A stretch of DNA of 64,000 nucleotides from Ignavibacteriota bacterium (lineage in GTDB: Bacteria; Bacteroidota; Ignavibacteria; Tepidaquicellales; Tepidaquicellaceae). The position numbers were made by a program, and so were the translations under genes. Below, piece by piece: positions 56,537 through 64,000 of this stretch (within the stretch, counting starts at the first letter, position 1; every line of letters begins with the position of its first letter). Below the pieces are notes generated by a model. That model had not been told where the DNA came from and made no database searches. It saw only the letters and a program-made list of their open reading frames with translations. The stretch lies in assembly GCA_026390735.1 (NCBI GenBank), contig JAPLFJ010000034.1, positions 141,772-205,771 of the forward strand, written 5' to 3'.

Positions 56537-57364
56537 TTATTTTACGTAGTTTTTAGTTAATTCTTTCTTTAAATATTCGAAAGCCTCATCAACATTACTT
56601 ATAAACTTGAATAATTTCAAATCCTCGGGTGAAATCATCCTTGTCTCTGCCATCGCTTCAAAGTTTACAACCTTTCTCCAGAACTCTTCTCCGTAAATTA
56701 CTATCGTCATCTTCTTGTTCAGTTTCTGAGTCTGTACCAGCGTCAGTACTTCCATAAGTTCGTCAAGTGTTCCGTAACCGCCGGGCATTATAACGAGTGC
56801 CTTTGCCATGTACGCAAACCAGAATTTTCTCATAAAGAAGTAATGGAACTCAAAGTTTAATTCTTCATCTATGTACGGATTCGGGTACTGCTCAAAAGGA
56901 AGCGATATGTTTAAACCTATCGACAGCCCTTTTGCCCTCTGTGCACCACGGTTTGCGGCTTCCATCATTCCCGGTCCGCCTCCCGATGTGACAACAAATT
57001 TGTTGCCTTTTCTTAAACTCTTGGACCATTTTGTGAGCCTGTATGCAAGTTCTTCTGCATCCTGATAATACTTCGACATCTCCACATCCATCTCTGCATT
57101 CTTTATATCCTGAAGTATCTTTGTGCCGGGTTTTTTTATTCCTGCGTTCTTTTTAATGAGTTCTTTCAGGTTCTTTTTTGCAGCATCCGCTGGCAGTGTT
57201 CTTGCCGAACCGAAAAATACTACTGTATCTTTTATGTCTAATCTCTGAAGCCTGTCAAGCGGTTCAAAATATTCCGTTAGCAGCCTTATAGGTCTTGCTA
57301 TGGGTGAATTTAAAAACTCTTTATTTCTGTATGCCTTTGGTGCTTTTTCTAATTGCTTTGCCAT
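56537..57364 (-). CDS. LOG-family (TIGR00730-type) Rossmann-fold protein
   Basis: LOG-type nucleotide-5'-monophosphate phosphoribohydrolase fold, which releases a base from a nucleotide monophosphate. The two signature motifs are present: SGGGPGMMEAANRGA (about residues 126-140) and PGGYGTLDELMEVLTLVQTQ (about 199-218). Length (275) exceeds that of short LOG proteins (about 190) by an N-terminal region of about 75 residues. Its start codon overlaps the stop of the dehydrogenase gene by one base; yicC follows after 9 bp, suggesting one long transcript through coaBC. The true substrate is unknown. Confidence 0.92.
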   Translation of the reverse strand: MAKQLEKAPKAYRNKEFLNSPIARPIRLLTEYFEPLDRLQRLDIKDTVVFFGSARTLPADAAKKNLKELIKKNAGIKKPGTKILQDIKNAEMDVEMSKYYQDAEELAYRLTKWSKSLRKGNKFVVTSGGGPGMMEAANRGAQRAKGLSIGLNISLPFEQYPNPYIDEELNFEFHYFFMRKFWFAYMAKALVIMPGGYGTLDELMEVLTLVQTQKLNKKMTIVIYGEEFWRKVVNFEAMAETRMISPEDLKLFKFISNVDEAFEYLKKELTKNYVK

Positions 57365-58095
57365 TACAAACTTATCCCTCCGTCAACCACAAATACATTT
57401 CCGGTTGTCCATTTATTTTTGATTGCTAAATATTCTATCATTGAATTTATGTCATCGCTTTTTCCGAATCTCTTCATCGGGTATTTTCCTGCATCTTCAT
57501 TTGCTGCTGTCCTGTTCTCATCGCCTTCTATCCATATAGTCCCGGGTGCTATCGCATTAACGAGTATATCAGGTGCAAGTCTCTTTGCGAGCAGTTTCGT
57601 GAACTTCACTATACCTGTCTTTGCCAGCGAATAAGGCATTACCGTCTGCCAGTTCTCTATCGCTCCCAGAGAAGCGATGTTTATTATACTGCAGGGCTTA
57701 TCGCCGTTCTTCAGCATCATCTTTGCCGATTCCTGCGAACAGAAGAATGCATTCTTTAAATTCATACTTATAAACTCATCGAACATACCTTCCGTTACAT
57801 CAAAGAAATCTGCCCTCTCAAATATTGCCGCATTGTTCACGAGTACATCAAGCCTGCCAAACTTCTTATCCGCTTCAGCAAACATCTTCTTAATCTCGCT
57901 CACTTTTCTCAAATCTGCCTTCACACATAAAACATCAACTCCCATTGCACGTACTTCCTCAGTAACCCTAGCAGAATCTTCACTGCCTGAATTAAAATAG
58001 TTAAGTACTACATCAAACTTTAATTCTGCAAGCCGTAAGGCAATGTCCTTGCCTAACCTTTTCACCGAACCCGTTACCAGTGCAACTCTATTCAT
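57364..58095 (-). CDS. Short-chain dehydrogenase/reductase, pteridine-reductase-like
   Basis: NAD(P)H-dependent classical SDR. The cofactor motif is TGSVKRLGKDIA (residues 7-18), with VLVNNAAIFERADF as the NNAG-like element, catalytic Ser in IINIASLGAIENW, and YSLAK as the YxxxK pair (about 155-159). Residue patterns (R/K after the Gly motif, NYFNSGSED) resemble FolM/pteridine reductases that act on dihydropterins; this is inference. Length (243) is normal. It starts 11 bp from the tRNA-Arg remnant, so the mobile element inserted directly upstream and could affect its promoter. Confidence 0.92.
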   Translation of the reverse strand: MNRVALVTGSVKRLGKDIALRLAELKFDVVLNYFNSGSEDSARVTEEVRAMGVDVLCVKADLRKVSEIKKMFAEADKKFGRLDVLVNNAAIFERADFFDVTEGMFDEFISMNLKNAFFCSQESAKMMLKNGDKPCSIINIASLGAIENWQTVMPYSLAKTGIVKFTKLLAKRLAPDILVNAIAPGTIWIEGDENRTAANEDAGKYPMKRFGKSDDINSMIEYLAIKNKWTTGNVFVVDGGISL

Positions 58096-58106
58096 TTTGC
58101 ATATAA

Positions 58107-58151
58107 TGGTGCCCTTGGGATGACTCGAACATCCGACACGCAGTTTAGGAA
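58107..58151 (-). other. Attachment-site scar: 3' half of tRNA-Arg (anticodon CCT)
   Basis: Read on the minus strand: anticodon loop TTCCTAA, stem strand ACTGC, variable GTGTC, T arm GGATG-TTCGAGT-CATCC, acceptor strand CAAGGGC, discriminator A and CCA. The matching 5' half is absent: the bases beyond 58151 cannot pair with ACTGC. This is the remnant left when a phage-type element integrates into a tRNA 3' end. The integrase gene follows at 58315. An intact tRNA-Arg(CCT) beginning GCCCTTG is expected at the other end of the element. Confidence 0.88.
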
Positions 58152-58314
58152 AAGTTCAAGAATAAAAAGTAATAACATAAACATTAATTTAACAATGAAT
58201 ATACACTTTTTCAAAATCAGAATAAATGGAATTGTTGATACTTTGTTGATAGAAAATTATTTCAGAAAAGATAATACTTTTATAATAAATATTTTGTATA
58301 ATTAATCTAAAAAA

Positions 58315-59391
58315 ATGAAACAAACAAAGTTCTATTTGGTTTTACGTGGTGGTGTTTATAAAATCCTGTTAAGCACTGAATTAAGAAAAGGTAAAGTGAA
58401 ACAATCACTTATCAGTTTATATACCACCAAAAAAGGTGAAGCAAAAGATAAATTTAAACAGTTCTTAAAAGAACAAAAAGTTAAACAATCACACCTGATT
58501 CTATTAACACCAGAAGATGATGCATCATTCAAAAATCAAATCCCTGAAATTACCCTGCAATTATTCTATGAAAAAATCCTGTCAATTCTGGAATGTAACC
58601 TTACAAAAGGAACACAAAAAATATATAGGTTGGCAGTTCAAAATTTCACCAATATTATAGGTGATAAATATCTATCAAAATATACAATGTTTGATGTTGA
58701 AGAATATAAAGCACAAAGATTAAAATCTGGAACTTCACCCAGCACAATCAATATGGATATTTCAACATTAAAAGCACTATTTAATCTTGCAATCCAATAT
58801 GAATATCTAACTAAAAATGTATTCACTAAAATTAAAAAATTTAAAATTATGAATAAAGAAATACAGACTTTAACCAATGAACAAATGGACACAATTATAA
58901 ACTATCCTTCAAAAGTAAATGATACTGTAATTAAAGCAATCTTTAAATTCTGTAGATATAGTGGACTTCGTATAACTGAAATATTAAATATAAAATGGTC
59001 CGATATCAATACATCCACAAATTCAATTTCAATCCGTTCAAATAAAGTATACAAAATGTATCATATCCATATTAATAATAAACTAAAAGAAACATTACAA
59101 TCACTGGTGAAAGAACAATCAGAAGACTTTATGTTTAAACCTTATACATCAACTTCAGCACCATTTATTAATAGACACTTGAAAAGGATCATTGCCAAAC
59201 ACCCGGATATTCCAAAAAATCTACACATTCATAATTTTAGACATACATTCATTACTAATAAAATACAATCCGGTGTTCCAATTGCAATCGTTCAAAATAT
59301 GGTCAATCACGCAGACGTAAAAACTACTATGCAATATACACACCTAAATTGTATGAATAAAGAAGTAATTGAATATTCTAACCTATTTTAG
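58315..59391 (+). CDS. Tyrosine recombinase / phage integrase
   Basis: Site-specific integrase of 358 residues. An Arg/Lys-rich N-terminus (1-60) is followed by a SAM-like core-binding domain (about 80-175, LQLFYEKILSILECNLTKGTQKIY) and the catalytic domain, with Arg219 (YSGLRITEILN), His306-x-x-Arg309 (HNFRHTFIT), His332 (VNHADVKTT) and the nucleophile Tyr341 (MQYTHLN). All key residues are present, so it should be active. It starts 164 bp inside the element, next to the attachment scar, and points into the element. Related motif copies lie just behind its stop (59410-59528). Confidence 0.96.
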   Translation: MKQTKFYLVLRGGVYKILLSTELRKGKVKQSLISLYTTKKGEAKDKFKQFLKEQKVKQSHLILLTPEDDASFKNQIPEITLQLFYEKILSILECNLTKGTQKIYRLAVQNFTNIIGDKYLSKYTMFDVEEYKAQRLKSGTSPSTINMDISTLKALFNLAIQYEYLTKNVFTKIKKFKIMNKEIQTLTNEQMDTIINYPSKVNDTVIKAIFKFCRYSGLRITEILNIKWSDINTSTNSISIRSNKVYKMYHIHINNKLKETLQSLVKEQSEDFMFKPYTSTSAPFINRHLKRIIAKHPDIPKNLHIHNFRHTFITNKIQSGVPIAIVQNMVNHADVKTTMQYTHLNCMNKEVIEYSNLF

Positions 59392-59409
59392 TATATTATA
59401 AGGTGAAAT

Positions 59410-59528
59410 ATTTCCAAAAATTTTGCAGGATATGGGTTTATTAAACAATTTCCCAAGTGTAAATATTCAAAAAATTTGCATGGGCATTACTACACCGTCT
59501 TTTATGAATGTTTGCAAACTTTTTGAAT
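59410..59528. repeat. Three copies of ATTCAAAAARTTTGCA near the integrase
   Basis: Copy 2 (59465-59480) and inverted copy 3 (59513-59528) agree at 15 of 16 bases. Copy 1 (59410-59427) is a direct, degenerate version (ATTTCCAAAAATTTTGCA). Spacing is about 50 bp. They could be arm-type sites for the integrase or sites for an element regulator. Confidence 0.6.
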
Positions 59529-59884
59529 TATATAGCATTATCACTATGTTTTATAATATATACTTAACTATCCCAGAATAACCCAGAATAGAAGAAAGTC
59601 CAGTTTACATAGTCCCCGTTATGGGAACAAAATAATCACTTATTTCATTGAAGTACTATATATATATGATACTTATGTATTATTATGTATATTATATGAA
59701 TATATGTATGTATATATAATAAGTAATGAATGTAATGGGTGAAATATACCATAAAGATATAGGGTATGATGTATGATAGTGTATAAACTATGAATTAACC
59801 AGTTGGTTAAGGGTGGAAGCGTCTGTAGTTACTGCATAAATGCTTTAAAAACAGTACATTATTGATATATAATTAGTGACGTAT

Positions 59885-59926
59885 TAGTCAATTGTAGTGC
59901 CCTTTTAGTCAACTGTAGTGCCCTTT
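59885..59926. repeat. 21-bp tandem repeat, two units
   Basis: TAGTCAATTGTAGTGCCCTT plus T, repeated with a single T-to-C change. Confidence 0.85.
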
Positions 59927-59958
59927 GGGTGCACGAAGTGTGAAGTAATGGTCACTGA

Positions 59959-59991
59959 TATAGATATGGTATAGATATGGTATAGATATGT
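59959..59991. repeat. 11-bp tandem repeat, three units
   Basis: TATAGATATGG twice, then TATAGATATGT. Confidence 0.8.
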
Positions 59992-60034
59992 ATGGTATAT
60001 ATACAAATGGCATAGTTATATATGGTATATATAA

Positions 60035-60073
60035 GACTGTTCTGAAAAGAACAGTCAATACCCTAAAGGGTAT
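60035..60073. terminator. Two adjacent hairpins between the converging integrase and portal genes
   Basis: A perfect 9-bp stem GACTGTTCT/AGAACAGTC is closed by a GAAA tetraloop. The second palindrome ATACCCT/AGGGTAT follows one base later. No T-run follows either, so intrinsic termination is uncertain; an RNA structure or operator is possible. Confidence 0.4.
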
Positions 60074-60126
60074 AAGAATAGGATACTGAATGTTTAGTTC
60101 AATACCCTATCTTCTATTAACTAATG

Positions 60127-60149
60127 TATATATATATATATATATATAT
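60127..60149. repeat. TA dinucleotide run
   Basis: About 11 TA units end 8 bp before the portal stop codon. Simple-sequence DNA, prone to length change. Confidence 0.8.
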
Positions 60150-60157
60150 GTTATATG

Positions 60158-61480
60158 TTATATATTTGTATTGTTGCTTGTATTACCATCAGTAGCGTTT
60201 CTGTCTTGTGTTGGTGTATCATTTGTATTGCCACCTGTATCTGTATTAGGTTGTGTAGTTATTGTTTTAGATATAGGTTTATCATATTGTGGTTCTGTAT
60301 CATAATTATATATAGATCTGGCTTCATTTAGGGAAATTGCACCTGAATTTAGTAATAGTGTAGTTTCTTTTAATGTATCTGCTGGATCTGTTGGTAATGG
60401 TAATTCAAAGTTTATACTTAATTTAGGGTCACTATATACGTTTCTTATAAACAGATTTAATGTTCCAGATATATTAGTTAGAATTGGTTGTATTACTGAA
60501 TGATAGAATGTAATCATATTTACTTGTGCAGTGCTTTTATTAGTACTATCACCAGTTCCTAATGCTGAAGAAGGAACACGGAATATTTTCATTAATTGTT
60601 GTTCTGTATAAGTAGCACTATTTATATAGTCCATATCTTTCATTGACATTTGAATAGGTGTTACAGTTTGTCCTTGTTCTAACCATAAGATATTATTTCC
60701 ACCGTTTAACGCACCAGAATGTTCTGATTTATATTGTTTTTGTAATCTTTCAAAGTCTTCTTGTGATTTTCTTTTTGTTCCGGATATTGCCATTTTAGGT
60801 GTTCCATCATTATTTAAGAAGGCAGTTTGATATAAGGATAACATATTATATTTAGTTAGTTCAACAATTCCCTTCTGGATAATTGATAGTCCATAATGTT
60901 GACTGAATGGGTTATAAGTTTTATAATGGATAATTTCAGATGCTTCATAAGTTGTTGTTTGTGATATTCCATTTGAATTGAATTTTCTAACATAGTTTAA
61001 AGGTGCACCAGTTCTTTTATCACAATATATTTCCATTTCATCTGAAGGTAATGTATATATGTAAAGTGGTTCATTTAGTTTATTATAGACAATATACCAA
61101 TAACTATTTCCGTATATATCCATTTGTTTACTGGTGTATTCTAAAATACTATCAAAAGACATATAAGGATTAGGGTTTCTTAATACGTTCATAAATTTAT
61201 GTTGGTCTAATTCAGATGTTCTTGTTTGTGTAACTTGGCGGACCACAATTGGATTTGCCTTGGCTACATTTTCACCACGAAAGTCAATACAACTTGCAGC
61301 AATACCTTTATAGAAGTTCTTTAATTCTTTAGTTGGAACTGTATATTGGTTTGTATTTAATTGATAGTTTCCACTTGCTAATGGGTTATTGAAATTTAAA
61401 CTAAACAATTGTGAATTATCATTATCTTTTACATTGCCAAATAATTTTTTAATAAGTGGAACGTTTTTAATGTTAAACAT
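60158..61480 (-). CDS. Phage portal protein (HK97-type)
   Basis: Ring-forming portal through which DNA enters the phage head. The 440-residue protein shows the HK97-portal pattern: CIDFRGENVAKANPIVV, YTSKQMDIYGNSYWYIVYNKLNEPLYIYTLPSDEMEIY, EIIHYKTYNPFSQHYGLSIIQ and QQLMKIFRVPSSALG. The C-terminus is an Asn/Thr/Asp-rich low-complexity tail (about 405-440). It starts 26 bp after terL. It is the last gene on this strand before the attachment site: prohead protease and capsid genes, which usually follow portal, are not there. Confidence 0.93.
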   Translation of the reverse strand: MFNIKNVPLIKKLFGNVKDNDNSQLFSLNFNNPLASGNYQLNTNQYTVPTKELKNFYKGIAASCIDFRGENVAKANPIVVRQVTQTRTSELDQHKFMNVLRNPNPYMSFDSILEYTSKQMDIYGNSYWYIVYNKLNEPLYIYTLPSDEMEIYCDKRTGAPLNYVRKFNSNGISQTTTYEASEIIHYKTYNPFSQHYGLSIIQKGIVELTKYNMLSLYQTAFLNNDGTPKMAISGTKRKSQEDFERLQKQYKSEHSGALNGGNNILWLEQGQTVTPIQMSMKDMDYINSATYTEQQLMKIFRVPSSALGTGDSTNKSTAQVNMITFYHSVIQPILTNISGTLNLFIRNVYSDPKLSINFELPLPTDPADTLKETTLLLNSGAISLNEARSIYNYDTEPQYDKPISKTITTQPNTDTGGNTNDTPTQDRNATDGNTSNNTNI

Positions 61481-61506
61481 CTTTTAATCCTTATATATAA
61501 ATAATG

Positions 61507-62970
61507 TTACGAAACTGGTTTGAAAGTACTGGAACTTATATAAATACTATTTGGATTAGTTTGTTTTATATCTTTATTTACGTTATTTAATAATTCATCT
61601 AATGCCCAAGTATCTGTAATCTGAAATTCTGAATATACTGGATATGTTGCTGCATCGTAAAAGTGACCAATTCCATCAATTGATTTTTCTTTTCTTTTAT
61701 CAATTTGCATTGAACCAGCTTTGAATACAACTTGTTCAAAGTCTTGAATTATAAATTCACAATCATCTGAAATGAATAAACCAATTTCATCATTTGTATT
61801 TCTAATTTTTGCATTGGTTGCGTTAATTCTATCAATGTGTTCAGGGTTTTTTGAAGGTAAATCTATATATGATAAAGGAAAAGCATTTTCAATTTGTATC
61901 CAATCTGAACCCATATCAGAAGAAGTTTTATTTGCGTTTCCTGTAGCATCACCATACCAAGTTAAGTCACCAGAATAAGATATTGAATTTAACCATTGTT
62001 TAACTTCACCAATCATATTTGAAGTATAATATTCTTCACGTTTCCATTCTTTAATATATAATATAATTTCAGGTTGAAGTTTCAAGTGTGATTTATCCGG
62101 GAAGATACTGGTGAATGTTTCTTTATCTAATATTTGAAATGCCACCCAGCAGTGTGGATTGTAGTTAAAGTCAACACCCAATCTAATTTGTTTTCCATTG
62201 ATATATGAAGAAGGTAAAGTTAGAACATTATTATTTCTATTAAAACCTTGTGTTACTTTACCAGCACTGGAAGTAAATTCTGCAAGATATTCTTGTGCAA
62301 ATTCATTTCTTGACATTGTTTTTCTATCAGTATCAATTTTTTCTTTCATACCCGGAACTTTTGTATTTTCATAACTGGTGAAATGCCAACTTTTCCAAGT
62401 TCCTGTTGTATCTTTTTGTCCACGAATATATAATTCATAGAATTTATCATAACCTTTTGGTGTACTGATTATTAATAATTCACCATCAGTCGCTAATGCC
62501 GGAACAAATACACTTTCCCATTTATTTTTATCTGTGAAAATTGCAAATTCATCTAATATAATTAAAGCAACACTTCTTCCCCTTAATCTTTCTTGTTTAT
62601 CAGAAGATTTTAAAAATATTAAAGAATTGTTTGAAAATTCAAAACAATAGTTTCTTTTGTTATAATAGAAATCACCTTTGTCTGTTGGTCTGAATTTTCT
62701 TTTCCATCCCAAAGTATTTTCCATAACTAAAATCATATCTGTTAAATAAATTTCAGTTACATCACTAAAAGTTGGTGCAACAATCCAAGAAGTTGAATTT
62801 GGTTTATTTTTTGCAACTGCTAATGCTTTCATAATTGCTAAAAAACTTTTCCCGAACCTACGTCCACAACACAATACTTTTCTTGGTGTATCATCGTTTA
62901 CAATTTGCCATTGTGCATCGTGATATAAAGCACGTTTTTTATCTTCAATATGTTTTACATTATTAATCAT
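61507..62970 (-). CDS. Phage terminase large subunit
   Basis: DNA-packaging motor and nuclease. Walker A is GRRFGKS (residues 36-42) and Walker B VALIILDEFA, with the coupling motif LLIISTPKG after it. The RNase H-like nuclease domain begins RLGVDFNYNPHCWVAFQIL (the first acidic ligand Asp is in GVDFN), with WYGDATGN and the late acidic EKSIDGIGHFYDAATY. Length (487) is typical. It abuts the small terminase gene without a gap and is followed by portal. Confidence 0.95.
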   Translation of the reverse strand: MINNVKHIEDKKRALYHDAQWQIVNDDTPRKVLCCGRRFGKSFLAIMKALAVAKNKPNSTSWIVAPTFSDVTEIYLTDMILVMENTLGWKRKFRPTDKGDFYYNKRNYCFEFSNNSLIFLKSSDKQERLRGRSVALIILDEFAIFTDKNKWESVFVPALATDGELLIISTPKGYDKFYELYIRGQKDTTGTWKSWHFTSYENTKVPGMKEKIDTDRKTMSRNEFAQEYLAEFTSSAGKVTQGFNRNNNVLTLPSSYINGKQIRLGVDFNYNPHCWVAFQILDKETFTSIFPDKSHLKLQPEIILYIKEWKREEYYTSNMIGEVKQWLNSISYSGDLTWYGDATGNANKTSSDMGSDWIQIENAFPLSYIDLPSKNPEHIDRINATNAKIRNTNDEIGLFISDDCEFIIQDFEQVVFKAGSMQIDKRKEKSIDGIGHFYDAATYPVYSEFQITDTWALDELLNNVNKDIKQTNPNSIYISSSTFKPVS

Positions 62971-63447
62971 TTATAATAGGTCCGACTTTAACATTTCACC
63001 TGAAATTGTAATCTTTTGTTTAGTGCTTTCTTCATAATCCAGAATAGACATTGCTGCTTTTATTCTAATTCTTTCATCTTTACTTTTTAATAATTCCACT
63101 AATACATCAATGGATAGGTTTGCAGCAATTGCAGTTTTATCAACTACTTTCTTTCTAATGATTGATAATTGTTCACCTTCAATATAATTGATAATTTGTT
63201 TTATTTTTATCTTTTGGCAATGTTGAATTATATTTCCGGGTGTTGTATTTGTTTCACGGGCAATCATACTTTTAGTTTTTCCTGCAATTCTTCCAATAAC
63301 AACTTGTTTTTCAATTGGTAACAGTGCAAGATATTGTGCTTTAATTTCTTCTGGCATTCGTAATTCCAATTCTTCAGTATTTACTTCTGGAATTGTTATT
63401 GCATCTTTTGTATCTTTATCACTATTCATATATGTATTTAATCCCAT
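62971..63447 (-). CDS. Phage terminase small subunit
   Basis: DNA-recognition subunit of the packaging terminase, inferred from position directly upstream of terL and from content. A helix-turn-helix-like stretch lies at about residues 50-85 (IAGKTKSMIARETNTTPGNIIQHCQK), followed by a helical oligomerisation region (VDKTAIAANLSIDVLVELLKSKDERIRIKAAMSILDY). Length (158) is typical. AAGGAAG precedes the start codon. Confidence 0.85.
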   Translation of the reverse strand: MGLNTYMNSDKDTKDAITIPEVNTEELELRMPEEIKAQYLALLPIEKQVVIGRIAGKTKSMIARETNTTPGNIIQHCQKIKIKQIINYIEGEQLSIIRKKVVDKTAIAANLSIDVLVELLKSKDERIRIKAAMSILDYEESTKQKITISGEMLKSDLL

Positions 63448-63448
63448 T

Positions 63449-63703
63449 TTATTCTTCCTTTTTTTGTTCCAGATATTTTCCCAATTGTTTAGTTACAACA
63501 CCTGAACCAAGTATTCCAATTATCAAGAAATTCATCTTATCTAAAATTTCAGTTACAGGTAAATTCCAAACTACACCTTTGATTGCGATAAGCGAATAAA
63601 AGAAAACTAATGTTAGTACACAGAATATTATCAATAGGAAAGCTATCCTATTTGAAGAAACATTATTGTCTGTTGATAACATATTTTTTATGAATTGTTT
63701 CAA
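63449..63703 (-). CDS. Small membrane protein, holin candidate
   Basis: An 84-residue protein with two hydrophobic segments (IAFLLIIFCVLTLVFFYSLIAI and MNFLIIGILGSGVVTKQLG) and a charged C-terminus LEQKKEE, the layout of many phage holins. It starts with TTG at 63703, with an AGGGA Shine-Dalgarno-like stretch in the end of the previous gene; an internal ATG would remove the first seven residues. It is 1 bp from the small terminase stop and 2 bp from the upstream gene. The holin role is inference. Confidence 0.7.
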   Translation of the reverse strand: MKQFIKNMLSTDNNVSSNRIAFLLIIFCVLTLVFFYSLIAIKGVVWNLPVTEILDKMNFLIIGILGSGVVTKQLGKYLEQKKEE

Positions 63704-63705
63704 AA

Positions 63706-63996
63706 TTATTCCCTATTATGTTTTTTTGAAGCCGGACAAGAACCATTTTTCATTGCTTCATTATGACTATCAATTAATTTTGTTAATTGTTCATGGTTAT
63801 TTGTTAATTGTGAATGGTTTACTGCCAACATTGTTTTTAATTCAGCAATACCTTGAAACACTTTTTCAAAACGTGAAAGATAGTTATCTTTAATTTCTTT
63901 TGTATCTTTTTCTTGTTTATCAATTCTATTCCACATAACTTTAAAATTCCAAGTTAAAATAAATAAGAAAACCCCAACCAATATTTTATATACCAA
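63706..63996 (-). CDS. Small membrane-anchored coiled-coil phage protein
   Basis: One N-terminal membrane segment (ILVGVFLFILTWNFKVMW) is followed by a charged coiled coil (RIDKQEKDTKEIKDNYLSRFEKVFQGIAELK) and a polar tail with a Cys (GSCPAS). TTG 63996 is the first possible start, but the frame stays open to the window edge, so the 5' end may lie outside. The layout recalls lysis-accessory proteins; function is not established. Confidence 0.65.
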   Translation of the reverse strand: MVYKILVGVFLFILTWNFKVMWNRIDKQEKDTKEIKDNYLSRFEKVFQGIAELKTMLAVNHSQLTNNHEQLTKLIDSHNEAMKNGSCPASKKHNRE

Positions 63997-64000
63997 ATCT

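Larger units (their letters stand above)
59392..60157. other. Repeat-rich non-coding region of the mobile element
   Basis: About 770 bp between the integrase and portal stops, with no gene seen. It contains the ATTCAAAAARTTTGCA copies (59410-59528), AT-dinucleotide-rich stretches, a 21-bp repeat (59885-59926), an 11-bp repeat (59959-59991), two hairpins (60035-60073) and a TA run (60127-60149). Confidence 0.75.
58107..64000. mobile_element. Left end of an integrated phage-like element (continues beyond the window)
   Basis: Bounded on the left by the tRNA-Arg scar. It contains an integrase on the plus strand and, on the minus strand, portal, both terminase subunits and two membrane proteins. 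Base composition is distinctly more AT-rich than the host genes to the left. The right boundary is outside the window. Confidence 0.88.

Noticed and set aside
59885..59926. GTGCCCTT in the element resembling the tRNA attachment sequence
   Set aside because: Only eight bases are shared with the tRNA-Arg acceptor end; too short to call a second attachment site.
60090..60305. 71-codon plus-strand frame opposite the portal 3' end
   Set aside because: Translation of the TA run and of the antisense of the portal low-complexity tail.

Overview
The window looks like a chromosome segment from the Ignavibacteria/Chlorobi side of the Bacteroidota-Chlorobiota group. It is AT-rich, and four secreted proteins end in the type IX secretion (T9SS) sorting domain with the NYPNPFNP motif typical of that lineage. 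A PorV/PorQ-like outer-membrane protein, a split transketolase, an isolated atpDC pair and CPGCGD-type 2-oxoacid:ferredoxin oxidoreductase genes fit the same picture. The species cannot be named from the sequence. Most of the window (about 1-58,100) is ordinary host chromosome; the last 5.9 kb is the left end of an integrated phage-like element.

Layout. 1-1,283: 3'-truncated multi-PAS sensor gene. 1,493-5,670: rmuC, a divergent lpxA, tRNA-Lys and atpDC. 5,878-16,658: secreted M14 peptidase, glmS, a MoxR ATPase with two overlapping M16 peptidase genes, and a large zincin/beta-propeller/barrel protein. 16,729-21,557: korAB, the rpsF-ssb-rplI operon (without rpsR) and tRNA-Leu. 21,729-32,967: metallophosphoesterase, a 1,647-residue CHASE/7xPAS hybrid kinase, cbpA, radC and an S9 peptidase. 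33,182-43,637: the secretion and surface block, made of a PorV-like protein, T9SS cargo proteins and a 1,191-residue tandem-repeat protein with a sulfatase-modifying-factor domain behind a clear sigma-54 promoter. 43,846-49,370: transketolase N-subunit, plsY, a DUF1460 protein, a GNAT acetyltransferase, and an AT-rich pair (HNH endonuclease plus unknown membrane protein). 49,851-58,095: dnaB, family-4 UDG, a phzF-like gene, then the yicC-gmk-rpoZ-coaBC housekeeping operon with a LOG-type gene and a short-chain dehydrogenase upstream.

Mobile element. At 58,107-58,151 lies the 3' half of a tRNA-Arg(CCT) gene, the scar of site-specific integration. It is followed by a tyrosine integrase (58,315-59,391), 0.77 kb of repeat-rich non-coding DNA, and leftward phage genes: portal, large terminase, small terminase and two small membrane proteins. 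The packaging module stops at portal, with no protease, capsid or tail gene before the attachment site.

Signals beyond genes. (i) A canonical -24/-12 promoter at 35,624-35,640 has three upstream copies of the inverted repeat TCTCA-N3-TGAGA, two of them about two helical turns apart. (ii) Intergenic DNA repeatedly carries tandem repeats whose periods are 10, 11 or 21-22 bp, close to one or two turns of the helix. (iii) Seven- and eight-base tandem repeats sit at gene 3' ends and in two cases supply the stop codon. (iv) A 15/16-identical inverted motif, with a third degenerate copy, lies just behind the integrase.
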